Source: Selaginella moellendorffii | Taxonomy: Eukaryota; Streptophyta; Lycopodiopsida; Selaginellales; Selaginellaceae | Direction: 5' to 3' | DNA: 64,000 bases | Assembly (NCBI RefSeq): GCF_000143415.4 | Contig: NW_003314296.1 | Location: forward strand, 186,001-250,000 | In this document: positions 24,001 to 38,300 of the stretch, piece after piece | Layout of the letters: the number at the start of each line of letters is the position of its first letter | Position numbering within the stretch: position 1 is the first letter of the stretch | The notes under the pieces: model-generated | Seen by the model: the letters and a program-made list of their open reading frames with translations, nothing else | Told to the model about the DNA's origin: nothing | The model's database searches: none | Program-made: the position numbers and the translations under genes

Positions 24001-27000
24001 TTACCATGCTTTAACAAGTATTTTTAGGGATGGAGCTACTTGAGAGCCTAGGGAGTGGTTTGTCAATCCAGGTATGCTCACATTATAATCCCACATACCG
24101 GGATTAACGTTGCTACTTATAGGCCTTTATATACCTATCACTAGCCTTGCCAAAATTCCATTTTTGGCTTTGGTAGACGGTTTTTTCATATTTTTGCAAC
24201 TTTGGATGTTTGGATAGCACATTTTATCCATCATTCGCTAGGGACTTAGTCCCTTAGGCCTTATTTATTGCCTTCACAACACTAAACACCACCTCCTAGT
24301 GTTCTAGAGTGTTTAGGTGTCCTAATGATAGCTTCTTTAACAATGAACATTCCCTTTTACGACATTGACTTAGTATATTGCATAAATAATTTATCCCTCA
24401 TAAGAGTATCTCTAACTTCCTTATGCCATTAAGAAGTCTTGGGTAACTATCTTTTACTAGTTTAATCAATTCTTTTGCACATTTTGCTTAGTTGCCTCAT
24501 AGTTGTCAAATCCTACAATTCATTGCTGGTGTTTCTAAACTTCCATCATTATTTAAGTCACCACACTCCAATTGCATGTCTTCCAGTTTAGGCTATGCCA
24601 TTCCCATTTCCATTAGGATTCCTTTGAGAAGGGGTTCTTGTGAACTTACCAACTTGACCTCAAGGCATCATACTTTGGCACATTCGATGTTTCCACACTA
24701 TCAACTCCACGAGCTTACCTTTATGACACTTTTTATTTGTGTCTAGGTCTTTGCCAAGACCAATACAATCATTTCTCATGCCAACTATCCATTCACACTG
24801 CACCATATAATTTATATACAACTTTGTGTTAAAGTTGTTTTCTTTTGAGAACTTCTTTCCCACGACTTTAGTATAGCTCATTCTACCATCAATGAGATAC
24901 CCACTATTATTATACTTGGATTTTATAATCCTCCCCCTCCTTCGTGGGGTACAACACACCTCCGTCCAAATGCTTCCACCAGTTCTTTAGGACGATTCTT
25001 TGACTCCACTTGAATCATCTAGCTTTATGAACTTCATTAATCAAATGACCTATAAAGTCTTATTTTTGAGGTGCCAACTCACTAGAATATAACTTCGTGT
25101 ATTCATGTCCTACTCATAAGGACCATCTTTGCAAATTTTATTCTAACACTCGATTATTTTCCACTCTCTGTGTGCTGCCTTTGCCCTTTAGAACTATCTG
25201 TCCATATAATGAGAATACCGACTCATCCTTTGAGCACACCCCCAACTCCTTGGGTTTGATCCAGCATTTATAAAAGGTAGCCCTAACTACCATTTCAAAG
25301 ATTTGTGTCCTCATCTGTATTTGACCTCTCATAGTCATTAATTCTGGTTTCAAATTTATGAGCACCAGCCTCAACTATATGAGGATAATCTTGTGACTCC
25401 TTTATTGTTTTGAAGTTTTTATCTTTCCTGTGATCCTAACTATAGTTTTTTACCACAACCACATTAGCTAGTTTGCTAAGTCAAACGCTCATTTGGATCA
25501 TATTCTCAACTCTCTAAGAAAAACTTTATATTATTCCCAAGATCCCAAAGTCGTTCCATTATTGGCCCTTTTCTATCCACCACCTCATATACAAGTTCAC
25601 ATATAAACTGTAGTGGAGAGTCATGTCCTCCCGACATGCTACTCCTCAAGGATAAGCCCATTCCTAGGATCTTTTGATGTCAACACAAGTGGTGATATAT
25701 TTGAGCACCAATAAAAGTCGAACTAAGGAACAGCTTCGATACCAAATTGTAAGCGATTAAATTTTTCATTCTACTTTAGTCACTTAACCACACCTCCAAC
25801 CACTTGGAGGAGTCTCACTCACAACCTCCATAAGTCCTATCCCGGACTTGGGCTTGTTAGCCCCGAGAATGGCATCCCCGCCACTCAACTTTTGCACTTG
25901 GTCGAAGTGCTCCACGTGTCCAATCCCATGACTGACACCCCAAGGTACCACCGACATATCAACCCATTACACTAAGGCTATGCCCCTTGACCTTGGTCAC
26001 ACTGGTGGTCTAACACCACTTACATCACAATCCCGTCTCTCAAAGACTGGGCCATCCATCCATGAGTGATCATCCCAAATCCACTCCTTATCATCCTTAG
26101 GATGCTCGCAGACATGGGGAATAACCTTCCCCAATATCCCTTTTTTGGTCCCCACCAAGTCCCTTTCTATCCATGGCCGTGTTCACCAACACTGCCATTA
26201 GATTAAGGCCCACAGGCTTGACCACTAAATCTCACGGTCCTCTGGGACTTCCTCCCCATATGATTGTATCTTTGGTCTCTACACTAGAGGACTGCTCCTC
26301 TTCCTTTCCATAGTCTGGGACATTAGGACAACCTTTCGGAACACCATGGCTTTATGCGAGCCTTGTGGGTACTCTCCCTACCTTCCGCATTTGGGTGCTC
26401 TAACTATGGGCTTAGAGCGAGGTTTCGTTGAGCCACACTAGGCATCCAAGTAGGTAGTGCCACCCATGCTTGGACTAGGAGCATCGACCATTTGATCTCC
26501 TGGGGGAACTAAAGCCAACTCTTGAACACTTCACTAAGCTACCCTACTTGTCAATCCATATTCACTCTAGTCTTGGACTTCCTAGTGGTCATCTCATCAC
26601 CTAATAGCTAAGTATGGCCTTCTTGGGCCAAACTAACTCCACTGGGATGCAACCCCCACACTCTCCCTATTATACTTTTGGAACCCCCTACAGTCCCCCC
26701 CCCCCCCTCCCCCAGGGGGACGATCACTTTGGGCTTTCACCCAACAGCCTATATTAGTATTTAGACTCGGAATCGAACTCAGATTCGGTCTCGGTCTCGG
26801 TTTCGGACTCGGACTCGGTCTCGGTCTTAGTCTCGGTCTCGGTTCCATCTTAGGCTCCATCTCAGACTCCATCTTAGGTCATCTCGGAATCCCTCTCAGA
26901 CTCCATCTCGGGTCCATCTCGGACTCCATCTCAAGTCCATCTTGGACTCCATCTTGAGTCCCATTTCGGACTCCATCTCAGGTCCCATCTCGGACTCCAT

Positions 27001-27350
27001 CTCAGGTCCATCTCAGACTCTATCTTGGGTCCATCTTGGACTCCATCTCGGGTCCATCTCAGACTCCATCTCGGGTCCCATCTCGGACTCTATCTCAAGT
27101 GCATCTTGGACTCTATCTTGGACTCCATCTCTAGTCCCATGCTAATCCTGTTGTGTCCCTTTCTAGAGACTCACTTACGGCTTGCTTTGTGCTCGTTCTT
27201 GAGCACTTCGTTGGGAGTTCCACTCCCGCTCTCGACCTTTCAAGTCGGAGCATTTAGTCCAAATGTGTTATGCTCGTTTGGCTTTTGCTTCGACCACTAC
27301 TACGTGGCACCCTTTCAGCTCCACTTTGGGGCTTAGGGATTTGTGTCTCA
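21062..27350 (-). mobile_element. LTR retroelement, family A, minus-strand copy
   Basis: Read on the minus strand: 5' LTR 27,350-25,748, primer-binding site at 25,744-25,733 (TGGTATCGAAGC, near the tRNA-Met complement TGGTATCAGAGC), internal region 25,730-21,822, then a truncated 3' LTR 21,821 to about 21,062. The internal 3.9 kb has no frame over 100 codons with recognisable gag, protease, RT or integrase motifs, so the copy is non-autonomous or fully decayed. Confidence 0.75.
25748..27350 (-). repeat. family A 5' LTR of minus-strand copy
   Basis: About 1.6 kb; starts TGAGACACAAATCC and ends CTTACA directly before the primer-binding site. Contains the tandem array (26,760-27,140) and the homopolymer module (C-run at about 26,696-26,706). 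Confidence 0.75.
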
Positions 27351-28126
27351 CATCAAGGACTTTATTACTTTTTGATAACACCCTTTCGTAACATCTTATC
27401 AATGTTTGTGGGTAAAATTTTGATCTCCTTTGATAACTAATACTAAACAAGACTGATTGGAAGAGAATCCATAGTTAGAATAAGATGACATGTTGCAATC
27501 TTTAACCATAAACAATAGGTCAAAGTTAAAAAGATCAATATACTCTTTGAGTTAGTCCATTATTATAACACAAAGACCGTTGGAGTGATCTGGAAAGGGA
27601 ATAGAGGAGCAAGATGGAAATATAGTAGAAAGTGGTGGGGAGATAAAAGTGATGGAAGTAAAGGTAGAGGAAGAAGGACAAAGGAGAACAAAAGTGAGAG
27701 GATTGAAAAAAATATAAAAAAGTATAAAATAAAGGGGAGAAACCTCAAAGTCACATTTGACATGATTGAATAACAATTAATTTATACTAAGGATGAGATC
27801 AAAAGTTTGACTTAGCACCATCTGCAGCCTTTTGAAATTCAAACTCAAGATCTTCTATACGCACAACTAGGTCCATCTCATCCTGTGCACATGCATGTAT
27901 ATAGCTGTTACCATAAAGAATGAAAATTAGTTCTGCCGCATGATACAATTGTAGATAGCAACATGTGATAACAGGTTGAGCAATAAAAGATAATTTCAAA
28001 CTTGTATCAACCAACAAAGAGAAAATAATATAAGCTCATTTTTCTAGAATAAGTTTGAAAAATAAACACTAGATAAACTGGTGTCGAATGAACCCCTTAA
28101 TGGTGCTCTTGAAAGAAGGATGGAGG
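27351..28126. other. host DNA between two retroelements; possible small exon
   Basis: A minus-strand frame at 27,799-28,017 contains a charged helix (EMDLVVRIEDLEFEFQKAA) that could be a gene remnant. It is not recognised. The family B element inserted immediately to the right. Confidence 0.25.
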
Positions 28127-29252
28127 TGTCGTGAATATAACTTCGGGTATTGAAAGTTATCTGTTGGCTAGTCCTTTCGGATATTCTTTCCTTACTGCCA
28201 TGATGGCAGGAGGTTGATATTGCTGAACCCATTATTAGTTTCTGCCTAAGCTAGTTGAAAAATTGGTCTTCATATGTGCACTTGACCAGATGAGCATAAG
28301 GACGGAATTCCTAAGTGCTCTTAATCAAGCATACTTGACCTAGTTAGAGAAATTCATTCTTTGACTTACACTTGTTAGTGTTGGGAACCCCCACGATATT
28401 GAGCTTGGTCCCTTAATATAGCAAAATGATAGCTTATCGTGTCTACCAAACACCCTCGCTATCATGCCCTTTGTGTTAGTCTTATTCCGGTCCCAAAAAC
28501 TATTTATGGAAAGTGTCTAAATTTGCTCATTTGGCATATCTACGGAATGTAAAGATTGTTCTGAACACAATGGTGTTTATCCCATGTCCAAATTCACAAT
28601 TTAGAGACATTCCATATTTAGTAAGTTTCAAGCTTGTCCCAGGGACTAACTCCTAATACTAAAGGAGGCTTGGGGTGAAAGCCCAAAGCATGTGTTCTTC
28701 AGGGGGGGGGCACTATAGGGAGTTCCAATAGTAGGGATAGTGGGTAAGTCGGCCATGGCCGACCAACCTGAAGCATAGTCCAGCTCCCACTTGCGTACTT
28801 ATCCTTGTTCTACATTCGGCTTAGGTCTAAGCCCAAATCTAAGCCTAAATTCCATTCCATGCTAACTAGTGGAATACCCTATCTTTGCATTAGGCCACTG
28901 GTATGCTGAAATAACACCAAACTCCATTTTGCTCTGTTTAGTCCTAGTATTAGGATGCTAGATACTCTAAGACTTTTCCAAGTCACTCTGTGCTCCTGTC
29001 CCTTCACTTCTTGGGTTGTATGCTCAAGAGTTGCTCTATGGTCTAGTTCCATCACTCTTTGGCTCCATTCTTGGGAGTTTGGCACTGTTCCTAGGTTCAA
29101 TGGCTCAAGGCTCTGAAACTCAAGTTCCACACCACTGTTTTTTAACCACATGACATGTGACATGTGGCACATAAAGGGTTTAAGTTCTGCTTCGTGGTGT
29201 TATCCTATGGTAAATCATCATAGGATAAAGGGTAAAAACCACGTGCACTACA
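28127..29252 (+). repeat. family B 5' LTR
   Basis: 1,126 bp, about 190 bp longer than the 3' LTR because of extra DNA at about 28,716-28,945, including a 16-bp perfect palindrome (GTCGGCCATGGCCGAC, 28,748-28,763). Confidence 0.8.
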
Positions 29253-32200
29253 TTTGGTATTAGAGAGTGAGTCTCGGCGAGTACTATCCAATGATATTGG
29301 GCAACTAGTCTCATTACATATGCAAAAATGAAAATGATGATCCAAGTGGGTACACGTTTGGGTGCTAAGACTTCGCATTCGTTCCTTGGGTATGGATTTT
29401 GGTTACCTTTTTGTACTATAATAATGTGAGCTTACTCTTGGGCTCATAAAAGGGATTGAGTTATTCTGTTTGCATGACTTTGCGCTTGGGCTTGTGAGTG
29501 AGGCACATTAGCAACTTAAGATTACACTTTGAGTTGGCAAGATGGATTTGAGGTGTATTGTTTTATACGAGTTTGTTCTTAGGCTCATAAGTGAGGCACA
29601 TTAACAACTCAAGGTTACATTTTGAGTTGACAGGATTAATGTTAGCATATCGGTGGTTCCATGAGTTGTTTCATGTACCATGGGTGAAAATAAACCTTCC
29701 TTGGGTTTGCTATGAGTGGCAAATAGGTTGGTCCATAACTATTTAGCATAGCACTATTGGATCATTCTTAGGCATGATTACAAGTGAATCAATCAAGATT
29801 GTAGGGATTAGTTTATTGGTTCAAGTAGTTATTGCCGTGCTCTCTCATAAACTTTTCTTAGATTGGACTGAAGGTAGTGCGAATGCAAGCTTGAGGTTTA
29901 GTCAAATATGAGACCGAAAAGAGAGTCATCAAGGGCGAAGGATCAAACACATAAATTATTTTCTCTTCTTTGAGAGATGATTTGCAACGAGATGTTAGCT
30001 CATTGCTCATGTTCACATTATGCAATCAAGAGTTCCTACCTTGATGCATATTGGAAATGATGGTCTTGCAAATTGTGAGTCGTGGGATGGATAGTAATGA
30101 AGTACTAAACCATTTTGTCTAGGCTTGCTATTGGAAAATTGAGGTTATAATGTTTAATTCTTTTATAAGGAACCTTGTTATTGCTCTTTGAGTAGCTTGG
30201 TGTTGAATTAGGTTTGAGTTTGGTTGGATAGAGAGTGGCATGAGCTTATCCATGTTGTGCATAAAAGTTAGTGGTGTTAGGCATTGTAAGTCTCTATTGG
30301 TGAAGTGTGGCATTTATGTTGCATTTTGTCGAATTGAGTTGACACTTGATACTCACGTAAACCTTTGTAGTAGTGATATATGCATTGCTCATGGTGTTGC
30401 TCAATTGATGATCAAGTCATTATAATACTTATATCATATCCATGTGATAATGAATAATGTGTTTACGAAGTTGCTTGGTTAAATGATGATCAACCCCAAA
30501 TTGGTTGATGGTAAAGCTAGTCTACTTGCACGAAGTAGTATTGTAATAGCATTGACTAGATTCGCAATGGTAGTCTATTATGCTAAGCTTAAGTTGGTAC
30601 CTTGATTCTTAAAGGTTTGCCCATTAAGGTGTTGGAAAAAAGTTGTAACATTCATTTGTTATAGCTTGTCAGTTAATCCATTAGCACTTTGAGTAAATTG
30701 TTGCATAGAGAAAATGTAGTTGAGGCATTGGCATTTCTAATACTTGTATTAGTGGAAGTGGCATTATTATTTTGAGTGATGAGGAATTTTCCTTAGAACT
30801 TGATTTTTTATGTCATTTTTCTTATTAGTGTTTGGGCTTCACATTGGATCTTAAAGTTGGTTAAATGCAATATGGATATTCGAAGATGTGGTCTTCATGA
30901 TCAAGCCTTAGATGTTCACTTTGCATTTTGTGGATGTCGGTGTTGGATGCCGGATATATGGGCAAAGATGTTTGATGCTTAAGCATATTATTGGATCATG
31001 AAAATTTGTGTTAAAGTGAACCTATGTGAAGTAGTAGGTAGGAGGAAGTTGGTTGAGTCTTGAAAATTTATATTTTTAGACTAAGAATTATTCTTTCTCT
31101 AAGATGGAAATTTTTTCTTAGGCTTTTCCAATGGTTAATTTATTGATCACTTTGCTCGAAAACCATTCCGTTTTTGTAAGTCAGTACAAACTAGTGAAGG
31201 GGGTGGAGTTAACTTTGGTTAACTTAAACCTTAGTAGGTAGTTTGTATAATGCAATGTTAACTTTTGGAGCTAAGGCAATTAAGTTGGATAGAGTCTGGA
31301 GTTAGTGTAAGAAAGTGGCCATTGCACTTTTCTAAAAAGGGTGCCTTTCTTCTATAGTATTATGCTTAGTGATAGGTTGCACCTTGCATTTTGTTAAGAC
31401 TCTATGAAAGTAGTGAACTTTCACTAATCTTGACTTAGTCTTGGTAGTCTTGCACCTTGGTTGAGGATAGTGATGTCCAACTTAGTTGTTTGTGGTTAAG
31501 GTGTTAGTATCCGTACTATAACTTTGTTTATATAGAGGTTGTGTACCGATATAAGTCCATCTCATGATCATCACTTTAGTTTCGACTGAGTGTTGATTAT
31601 GTGTAGCTAGCTTCTTTAAGGCATGCTCAGAGCTATTGGCTAAATGTGTTGGTGAGCTTATTATGGTTGAGTTGGATTCGAGTTGTCATTTAGTTTATAC
31701 TTATTCATGAACCTTTATCTCGTACCTGGGGTATTACGTTCATGTTGGACAAATATATGACTTGATGATATGAGTTTAGTGTTTGGGTCTTATGAAGGCA
31801 AGTTGAAAGAGTGATTGTTAGTTGCTTGACAATTAATGATTGCTTGTAGACTTCATTGAGGATTGTTTGACACTTGCTTCACTCGATGATGATTTAGCAG
31901 TGATAAATTTTCTTTATCGGATGGTGTTGCGGATGATCGTGTCGTTAGACTTACATGGGTTTTCCATGTTGGCATATCGATTTTACCTTTGTTGATTTTA
32001 TTTGGTTGCATTTAGTTCATAGTGTTGGATTTCATTGAGTCTTACACGTAGTGAATTACTCATTGATGAAGTGTTATTTGTAACTAAGTTTTGCTGAAGG
32101 ATTGTTCTCGGATACTAGATATAGTATTTTTGACTTTGGTTAGCTTGGTTGTAAAAGAGTTTTGAATGGTGATTCACTCTTACGTTCTTATAACTTTGTT

Positions 32201-33162
32201 TTGGTGTTAATGGCATTGGGGCATTGGGGTTGGGTAGTTTTGAGCTGAGCTCAAATCAATGAAAGTCAACAAAAGTCAAAGGAAGTCAATACAATCCCCT
32301 AACTAGCGAAAGTTTAATGGCACTACCTTAGTTCGTCCCAAACCAAGAATTTTTAACATAAAATCTAGGTGTTTAAGGTATTCTATAAACTCATGTAGAT
32401 TATTGGTTCGATACGAACTAATCTTTTAGTCTACAAAGAAAGAAAATAATATATTAAACAACATAATTTATATTAAAATCAGAATATATTCAATCTTCTT
32501 CTGCTTCCATATCCAGAAAAGTAGAAATGGGTATAGTGGAATACTCCTTCACTATAGGCTCGTGTTGTATGTAATGTTATGCTATACGTTCAGCATAAAT
32601 AGGTAAGTGGAATTGACTTCGGTCCATATGATCATTCCATATCATCAAGATTAAGCGTGTGGACTAAAACACTATGTGTGATAAGTGTAGACCTAATGAC
32701 ATAGAAACATTCGAGAATAAATATTATAGATTATTTCAAGCACTAACATCACCTGTTGCAAAATCTTCTAAGAATGTCCTCAAAGGCACCCTCCTTCTCA
32801 AGTGCAAAAACAGCTTGGCTTATCTCTTTCACTGCCTGCACCATTGATCCAAATCCTACTATAGCATCAAGCACAATCCCCTTTAACGGACAGAATAACT
32901 CCAACAAGATCTACATGGCCATGATTGAATGATGTCGATAACTAGGGAATGCTAGGTGAAGAATGTCTAAGTCAATCACATTTGGGATAATGTCTGTAGA
33001 GCTGTCATATCCTGGTAAAGAAAGAGCAGCACACTCATCAACTCATGTGGCATTACGTCAGTTCCCAATGTGGCATAGAGCATGGTAGTTCCAAGAATAA
33101 ATTTGGAAAAAAAACTAGAATAGAGTTAATTTATAAATAAAGAAGTCATACACCTTTCACTT

Positions 33163-34990
33163 CTACCCACTAGTGCCTTTTGTGTCCACCGCCATACTCG
33201 AAAGAAGGTAGACAAATGAAAACTCAACAAATCCATCATCGTTGTTAGCCAAGTGTGCGAGAAGGCCTTCCCACATTAGAGAGCAGGGAAGGATCATGAC
33301 AACCACACCCTCGTATGTCATGAAGCTGCTCGCAACTTTTAAGGCTTGGGAAATGTGTTGGGCTTGCAACACATTCCATGACGGAGTATCCCCTTGCGGT
33401 GGTGGCATCCCATTGGGAAGATCGAAAAAGATGAAATCGATCTTCCCATAAGGTGTGAGCTGACCCAGACTATGGATCCACTGATCAAGCATGTAGAGCT
33501 CCTGACTAGTAGCATCTAAAAGCTGCGTGTAATCCCCAATAAGAACAACAACTTCCCCAACATTGGCCATTGGGGATAAAGGGCGAACCTGAAAATCAAT
33601 TATTAGAACTAAAAGTTGGAGATAAAATTCATACTTACTAACTTGTTTATACATAGTTGTAGAGGAGAGCTCTTCTAGGTTGTTGTCTATAGCTGTAGGG
33701 AGGGATGGGAAGAATGTCTTAATCCACCGAGAAGACTAATGGCTACTCTTTGCAACATCTATAAAAAAAAAAGTGAAGTCAAGAATGAATAAAAGAATGT
33801 TCTAAATCAAAGTCCTTACTCTTATGAAAGGCTTCACGACAGCCCCTTTGGGGGTTGCAAGGAGTAGGTATTGGAATCTCTTGTGCTGGAATTTTTTATA
33901 CAATTTCCTCTGGTTCAATGGTATTTGGATTTGGCATCTTCTGAATGGTTTCCTGAGTGTGGACTCTTGGGTTTAGTTGTTGAACTTTAACAACGTTGTT
34001 ATCACAGTCAGAAAGAGCCTTTGGAAAATAAGAATATAACTCAAGGTTAATATTTCCTAGCTAAGTGCTGAGTTTCAAGTGAACCTGGATGACATTCAAG
34101 GTAGAGATCTAGCTTAAAGTTTGATGTCGGCATCTGCTCAACGAGTTCAAGGTACCACGGGCATAGCTGCCTCTCATATGTACAAGGACAATATAACTCT
34201 AGCTCATACATCCCAAGCTTCTTGCCTCTAGTCAGGAGCTTCTGCAAAACACCAGTTGTGTATACCGGTGCACTAGGGCAATATTTTAAATATGTACAAA
34301 GTAAAACAAAAATATAAATACCAATATATAAATGAGAATTGAGAAAATACCTGTAAACCATGCACCTCGCAAGAAATGGTTGTCTTGGTTGGTTCTTGAA
34401 CTCAGCCAAACTCGTCCCACCACATGGAAGCCAACCATCCCTAGCTCTGCAAGACAAGCACGAATATATTCTTCAAGAGTGATACTTGTGCAGGTGCTAG
34501 AAAGAAATTTCTCGTCCTAGACTTGTAGCATCTCCTCACTAACGGCAATACTCTGAGAAATGTACACCTTCTCCTTCATCACCTTCTCCATCCTTATCTC
34601 GCAGTGTTTTTCGTTGTTTCACAGCCAAGTGTTGAGAAGTTCCAAGCAGACGCTTTGTTCAGCAAATGACATTTTACTCTTGGAGATGTTGTAAATGAGT
34701 TTCTCCAGTGCTTTACCAGTTCCTACACACACAAAAAGTTATGAAATGTTTCATAAATTTTAGAAGAATTTACGAATGCAAGAACAAATCTCGGCAATGC
34801 TATCAAGCCATTCCTACCCGTGTCATATGTCTGCAATTGAGAGCAGCTTTTTCAACTTTGTTCTCTTCATATTCAAAATTCATTGCTCAATCGCATGCCA
34901 CTCCATCTCCTTTTGTTGCTCGTCCCCTCGGGCATTTTTAAAGAATGAGGCTTTTTCTCCTTTGATTATGGGCTGCAAGAAACATTAAGT
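33163..34990 (-). pseudogene. methyltransferase-like gene relic inside family B element
   Basis: Minus-strand exons separated by small introns can be followed from about 34,980 (IIKGEKASFFKNARGDEQQ) through 34,700-34,500 (GTGKALEKLIYNISKSK; two in-frame stops), 34,540-34,350 (ITLEEYIRACLAELG), 34,250-34,050 (KKLGMYELELYCPCTYE) to 33,600-33,163. The last part reads VVVLIGDYTQLL, then KIDFIFFDLPNGMPP, then WNVLQAQHISQALKVASSF. FFDLPNG sits where amino-methyltransferases have (D/N/S)PP(Y/W), with a helix and a hydrophobic strand (EGVVVMILPC) following, so a Rossmann-like methyltransferase origin is plausible but unproven. Stops show that it is dead. Confidence 0.4.
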
Positions 34991-35390
34991 AAGTCGATAT
35001 ACACTTTAATACTAATTTGTGAAAAAACTGTGCACAAACCAACTTTTTTGAGCTTGACTCTCTCTCACTTGTCACAAAAGAATGAAACTCTCTTGAAGAA
35101 AAGAGAACATGGAGATGAGAGGGAGAACAAGAAATCAATGTTACAACTTTTGTGATTGAATGGCGCTTCTCACTCATAATCACATTCATTTCAACAATAT
35201 TATTCCTCTCACAATTAATTATACAATTAATATGGGTGGCTCTTTAAGATTCCCATATCTCTCTAGATTCTAAGCGATTGTATATTTTGTTAATTAACTT
35301 GTCCTTTGCAAGGACATAACTAATTAATGCTCACAATACAGAAGAATATCTTTGTTCTTTTTTGTCAGTTTCTCCCTAAATTTTTTCTAA

Positions 35391-38300
35391 GTGCTCGAAC
35401 AAAGAGAAGATATGAGAGAATTCTATTTGAAGTTCAATCAAGAGCCTCCAATTGTTTTCTCTAAGAGTGTTATAGGAGAGAGCTTCCTCTGCAGAAGATT
35501 CAAGCTGAAGCCGGGATTAGTTAATTTGGAGAATATATGTCGTGATAAGGTTAATCAGATAGAAAAATTTATTTTTCTCAACAGTGGTGTGGGAGAAAAT
35601 AGGATTCAGTGGGATCTTGATAGATGTACAGGTTAGGAGATTCTAGTTATAGGATCTCTAAAGCAAGGAGAGGAGAGCGCATCAGTTTCACAACCAATTG
35701 TGCAAGGAGTGAAGGATGAAGTTGTTATTCTCTCCAATGACGAAAATGAAAAAGATGAGCTTCCTGACATAGCTTCCCAGACAAGTAGGTGTATTCCTTC
35801 TGGACCAATTTTTAAAGTGGTGGATAAGGCATTTCAGCAATCTCAATCATTACGGTTGGAATTGAAGGAGTTACAGTATATGAGAGGTGAGGAGTTTCCT
35901 TCTTCCTATAATAGGAATATATTCTTCGAGTTTCCACCGGCCAATTCGTCAAGTAGGAAAAGGAGTATGGAAACGCATCTTGATCCACATAATTGGTGCA
36001 AAGTAAAGACAACCCACTTCTCTCATTTCGACGGATCTGTGTCCATAGTCCATTATGGTGGATAGCTTTAGTGTGTCGCTGAGAAATTCATTTTTGATCA
36101 TGACAAGAATATGTGTTTCTTTGAAGGTTTAGTAATCAATCCCTCTAGGCATGATGAGGTTGCTACAGGGTTTAGATATCGCAAATGTAGGGCAACACCT
36201 ATGTGTCAAGCATGTTGCGATGTGAAAATTTTTCCACGGGATGGATGTTTAGGCAGAGTAGCAGTGCATGTTGGATACCACCAACACGCAATAAAGGAAG
36301 AAATTCACTATGATTCTTTTCGCAATTTAAAGGCTGTTGTTATTACAAAGGTTAGGAAGATAAGTGTTACAACTCCAAAGTGTGTTCAACAGTTTATACT
36401 AAAGGACTATGTGGTGGACATGTTGCTACAATCTGATAGCAAAAAAGAGTTCACGGAGAATATCTTGGAAGACCTACTTCAAAATATAGAACCCGTGACA
36501 AATTTAAACAAGTATAAAATTAATACTTAACTCTACTTTATCACTAATAACACTCTTTTTTTGGTAAAATAAAGAACTGGATGCGATAAGGGCAAGATGG
36601 AAAGCTTTAATCTGGATTGGATGGGATTTTGAAGCTAAAGAAAACATGTCCCTATGAGTTTATTCATGGGAGCTTGTTTATTAGCCAAGTGACTTCAAAC
36701 AATTAACATCCTTTCGTTTTTAAAATGTCTACTCTTAGTCTTGCTTCTGGTGTGGACTTTGTACAACAAATGAATATGAATGGAGATGGGGACTTGGCTA
36801 ATTCCTAGATCCATTTAAACTATATGGAACGAGTTTCAGGCTGGTCAACTATAGGAGCTCATGTTTATGATCACAAGTAAGTGGCTATTCATTTTTTAAG
36901 GATTCCATATTGATTTACATTATAACCATTCCTTCTATAGGTTGCAGTGTAACTTGACTATAGCTATAGCCAAATTCAAGGTTCAAGATTTTCAAGCACT
37001 AACCATCTTTTGGACATGTATATCCGAAGTTGTTAAATAGTGAACCAAGAAGAAACCCAACTTTCATGGTTTCATGGTAGATGCTGCTGGTGTTAACTGG
37101 TTAGCTGTACGACAAATATTTAGAGGTGATAAAAGTTAGCTGTTACAAGGTAGAGAGAAGAGTTTTGAGTTTCATTAGGCAAAAAGTGTCAATAAACATT
37201 GTCGATGCATCAAATTTGACTTCCATCACGAGTTTAAGCAGCTTTGCCGAGAATGGATGGATGCACCAACTAAAGAGGAGTATGAGGCAAAGGCAAATGA
37301 GATGTGTATATGGTGGCGTGAAGGAGACAAAGTGCCAATTGAAAACCTTCTATAAATGGAATGCTAGCTTGCATGGTGGGAAGTTTGAATGTTTTAGTGG
37401 GGTCATTATACTCTCTATTTAAGTTTTCTCTCATTTTCTTTCTTTTCACATTCAAATGTTGCATTTTTCCTAGGATCAACCACTTGATGATATAGCACTT
37501 ACACCAATAATTAATCTCTCTGAGAGCAAACATTGGAGTTGGAGAGCTTTTGAAGCAGGGAAAGGAAAAGTGTCCCTCTATGAAGCTACACTCTCCAACC
37601 TCACTAGATCTCTTGAGCAGTCATCAAAAGCTTTGGTTCCACAGGAAGCAAGGTTTACTGGTATAGGTCTGAACTTAGACAAGCTTCGAGAGCAGGTTGG
37701 TAGAAGGACAACACTAGCAGCATGGTCAATGTTTAAGATGGTGGAAGAAGTTGTTGCTAGAACTCCTATGAAATCAAGTTATGAACCACTCGAGGACATG
37801 AGAATAGCCTGTACGAAGCATCGACAGACATTTGATGGGCCAAACATCACTCCTTTTAGCTCTCACCATCCAGAGTTTGACTACCATTTTGTTCCATAAC
37901 ACAGAAAAAGAATTAAGGAATATGGAGTGGAGGAGGTGCCAATTGTTACACAAGTAAGTCCAGTGCCAAAGGTTGAAAAGGTTATTTCTCATGAGCTAGT
38001 TTCTCGTATCAATTGGGCAATTTGAAGAGTTAGTGCCAAGAGCAATGCACATTGCTCTGGAATGATTGGGAGTTGAGGTCAATGTCTTGCATTTGTGCGC
38101 TCAGGTTCAAGTTCTTTAGCAGTGCCATGTTTTTAAGGCTATCAAGATCTAGGAGTGAAGGGCCACCAGTCAAGCTCTATTTACTGTTATGGGACTGATG
38201 TTACTCATATAAGTTGGATTCACAACTCAATTATTTTGAAGCTAGATTCTGTGCCAGAGGAGTGGCCAATTGAGCGAAGCTATAATCTTTTGAAAGAAGA

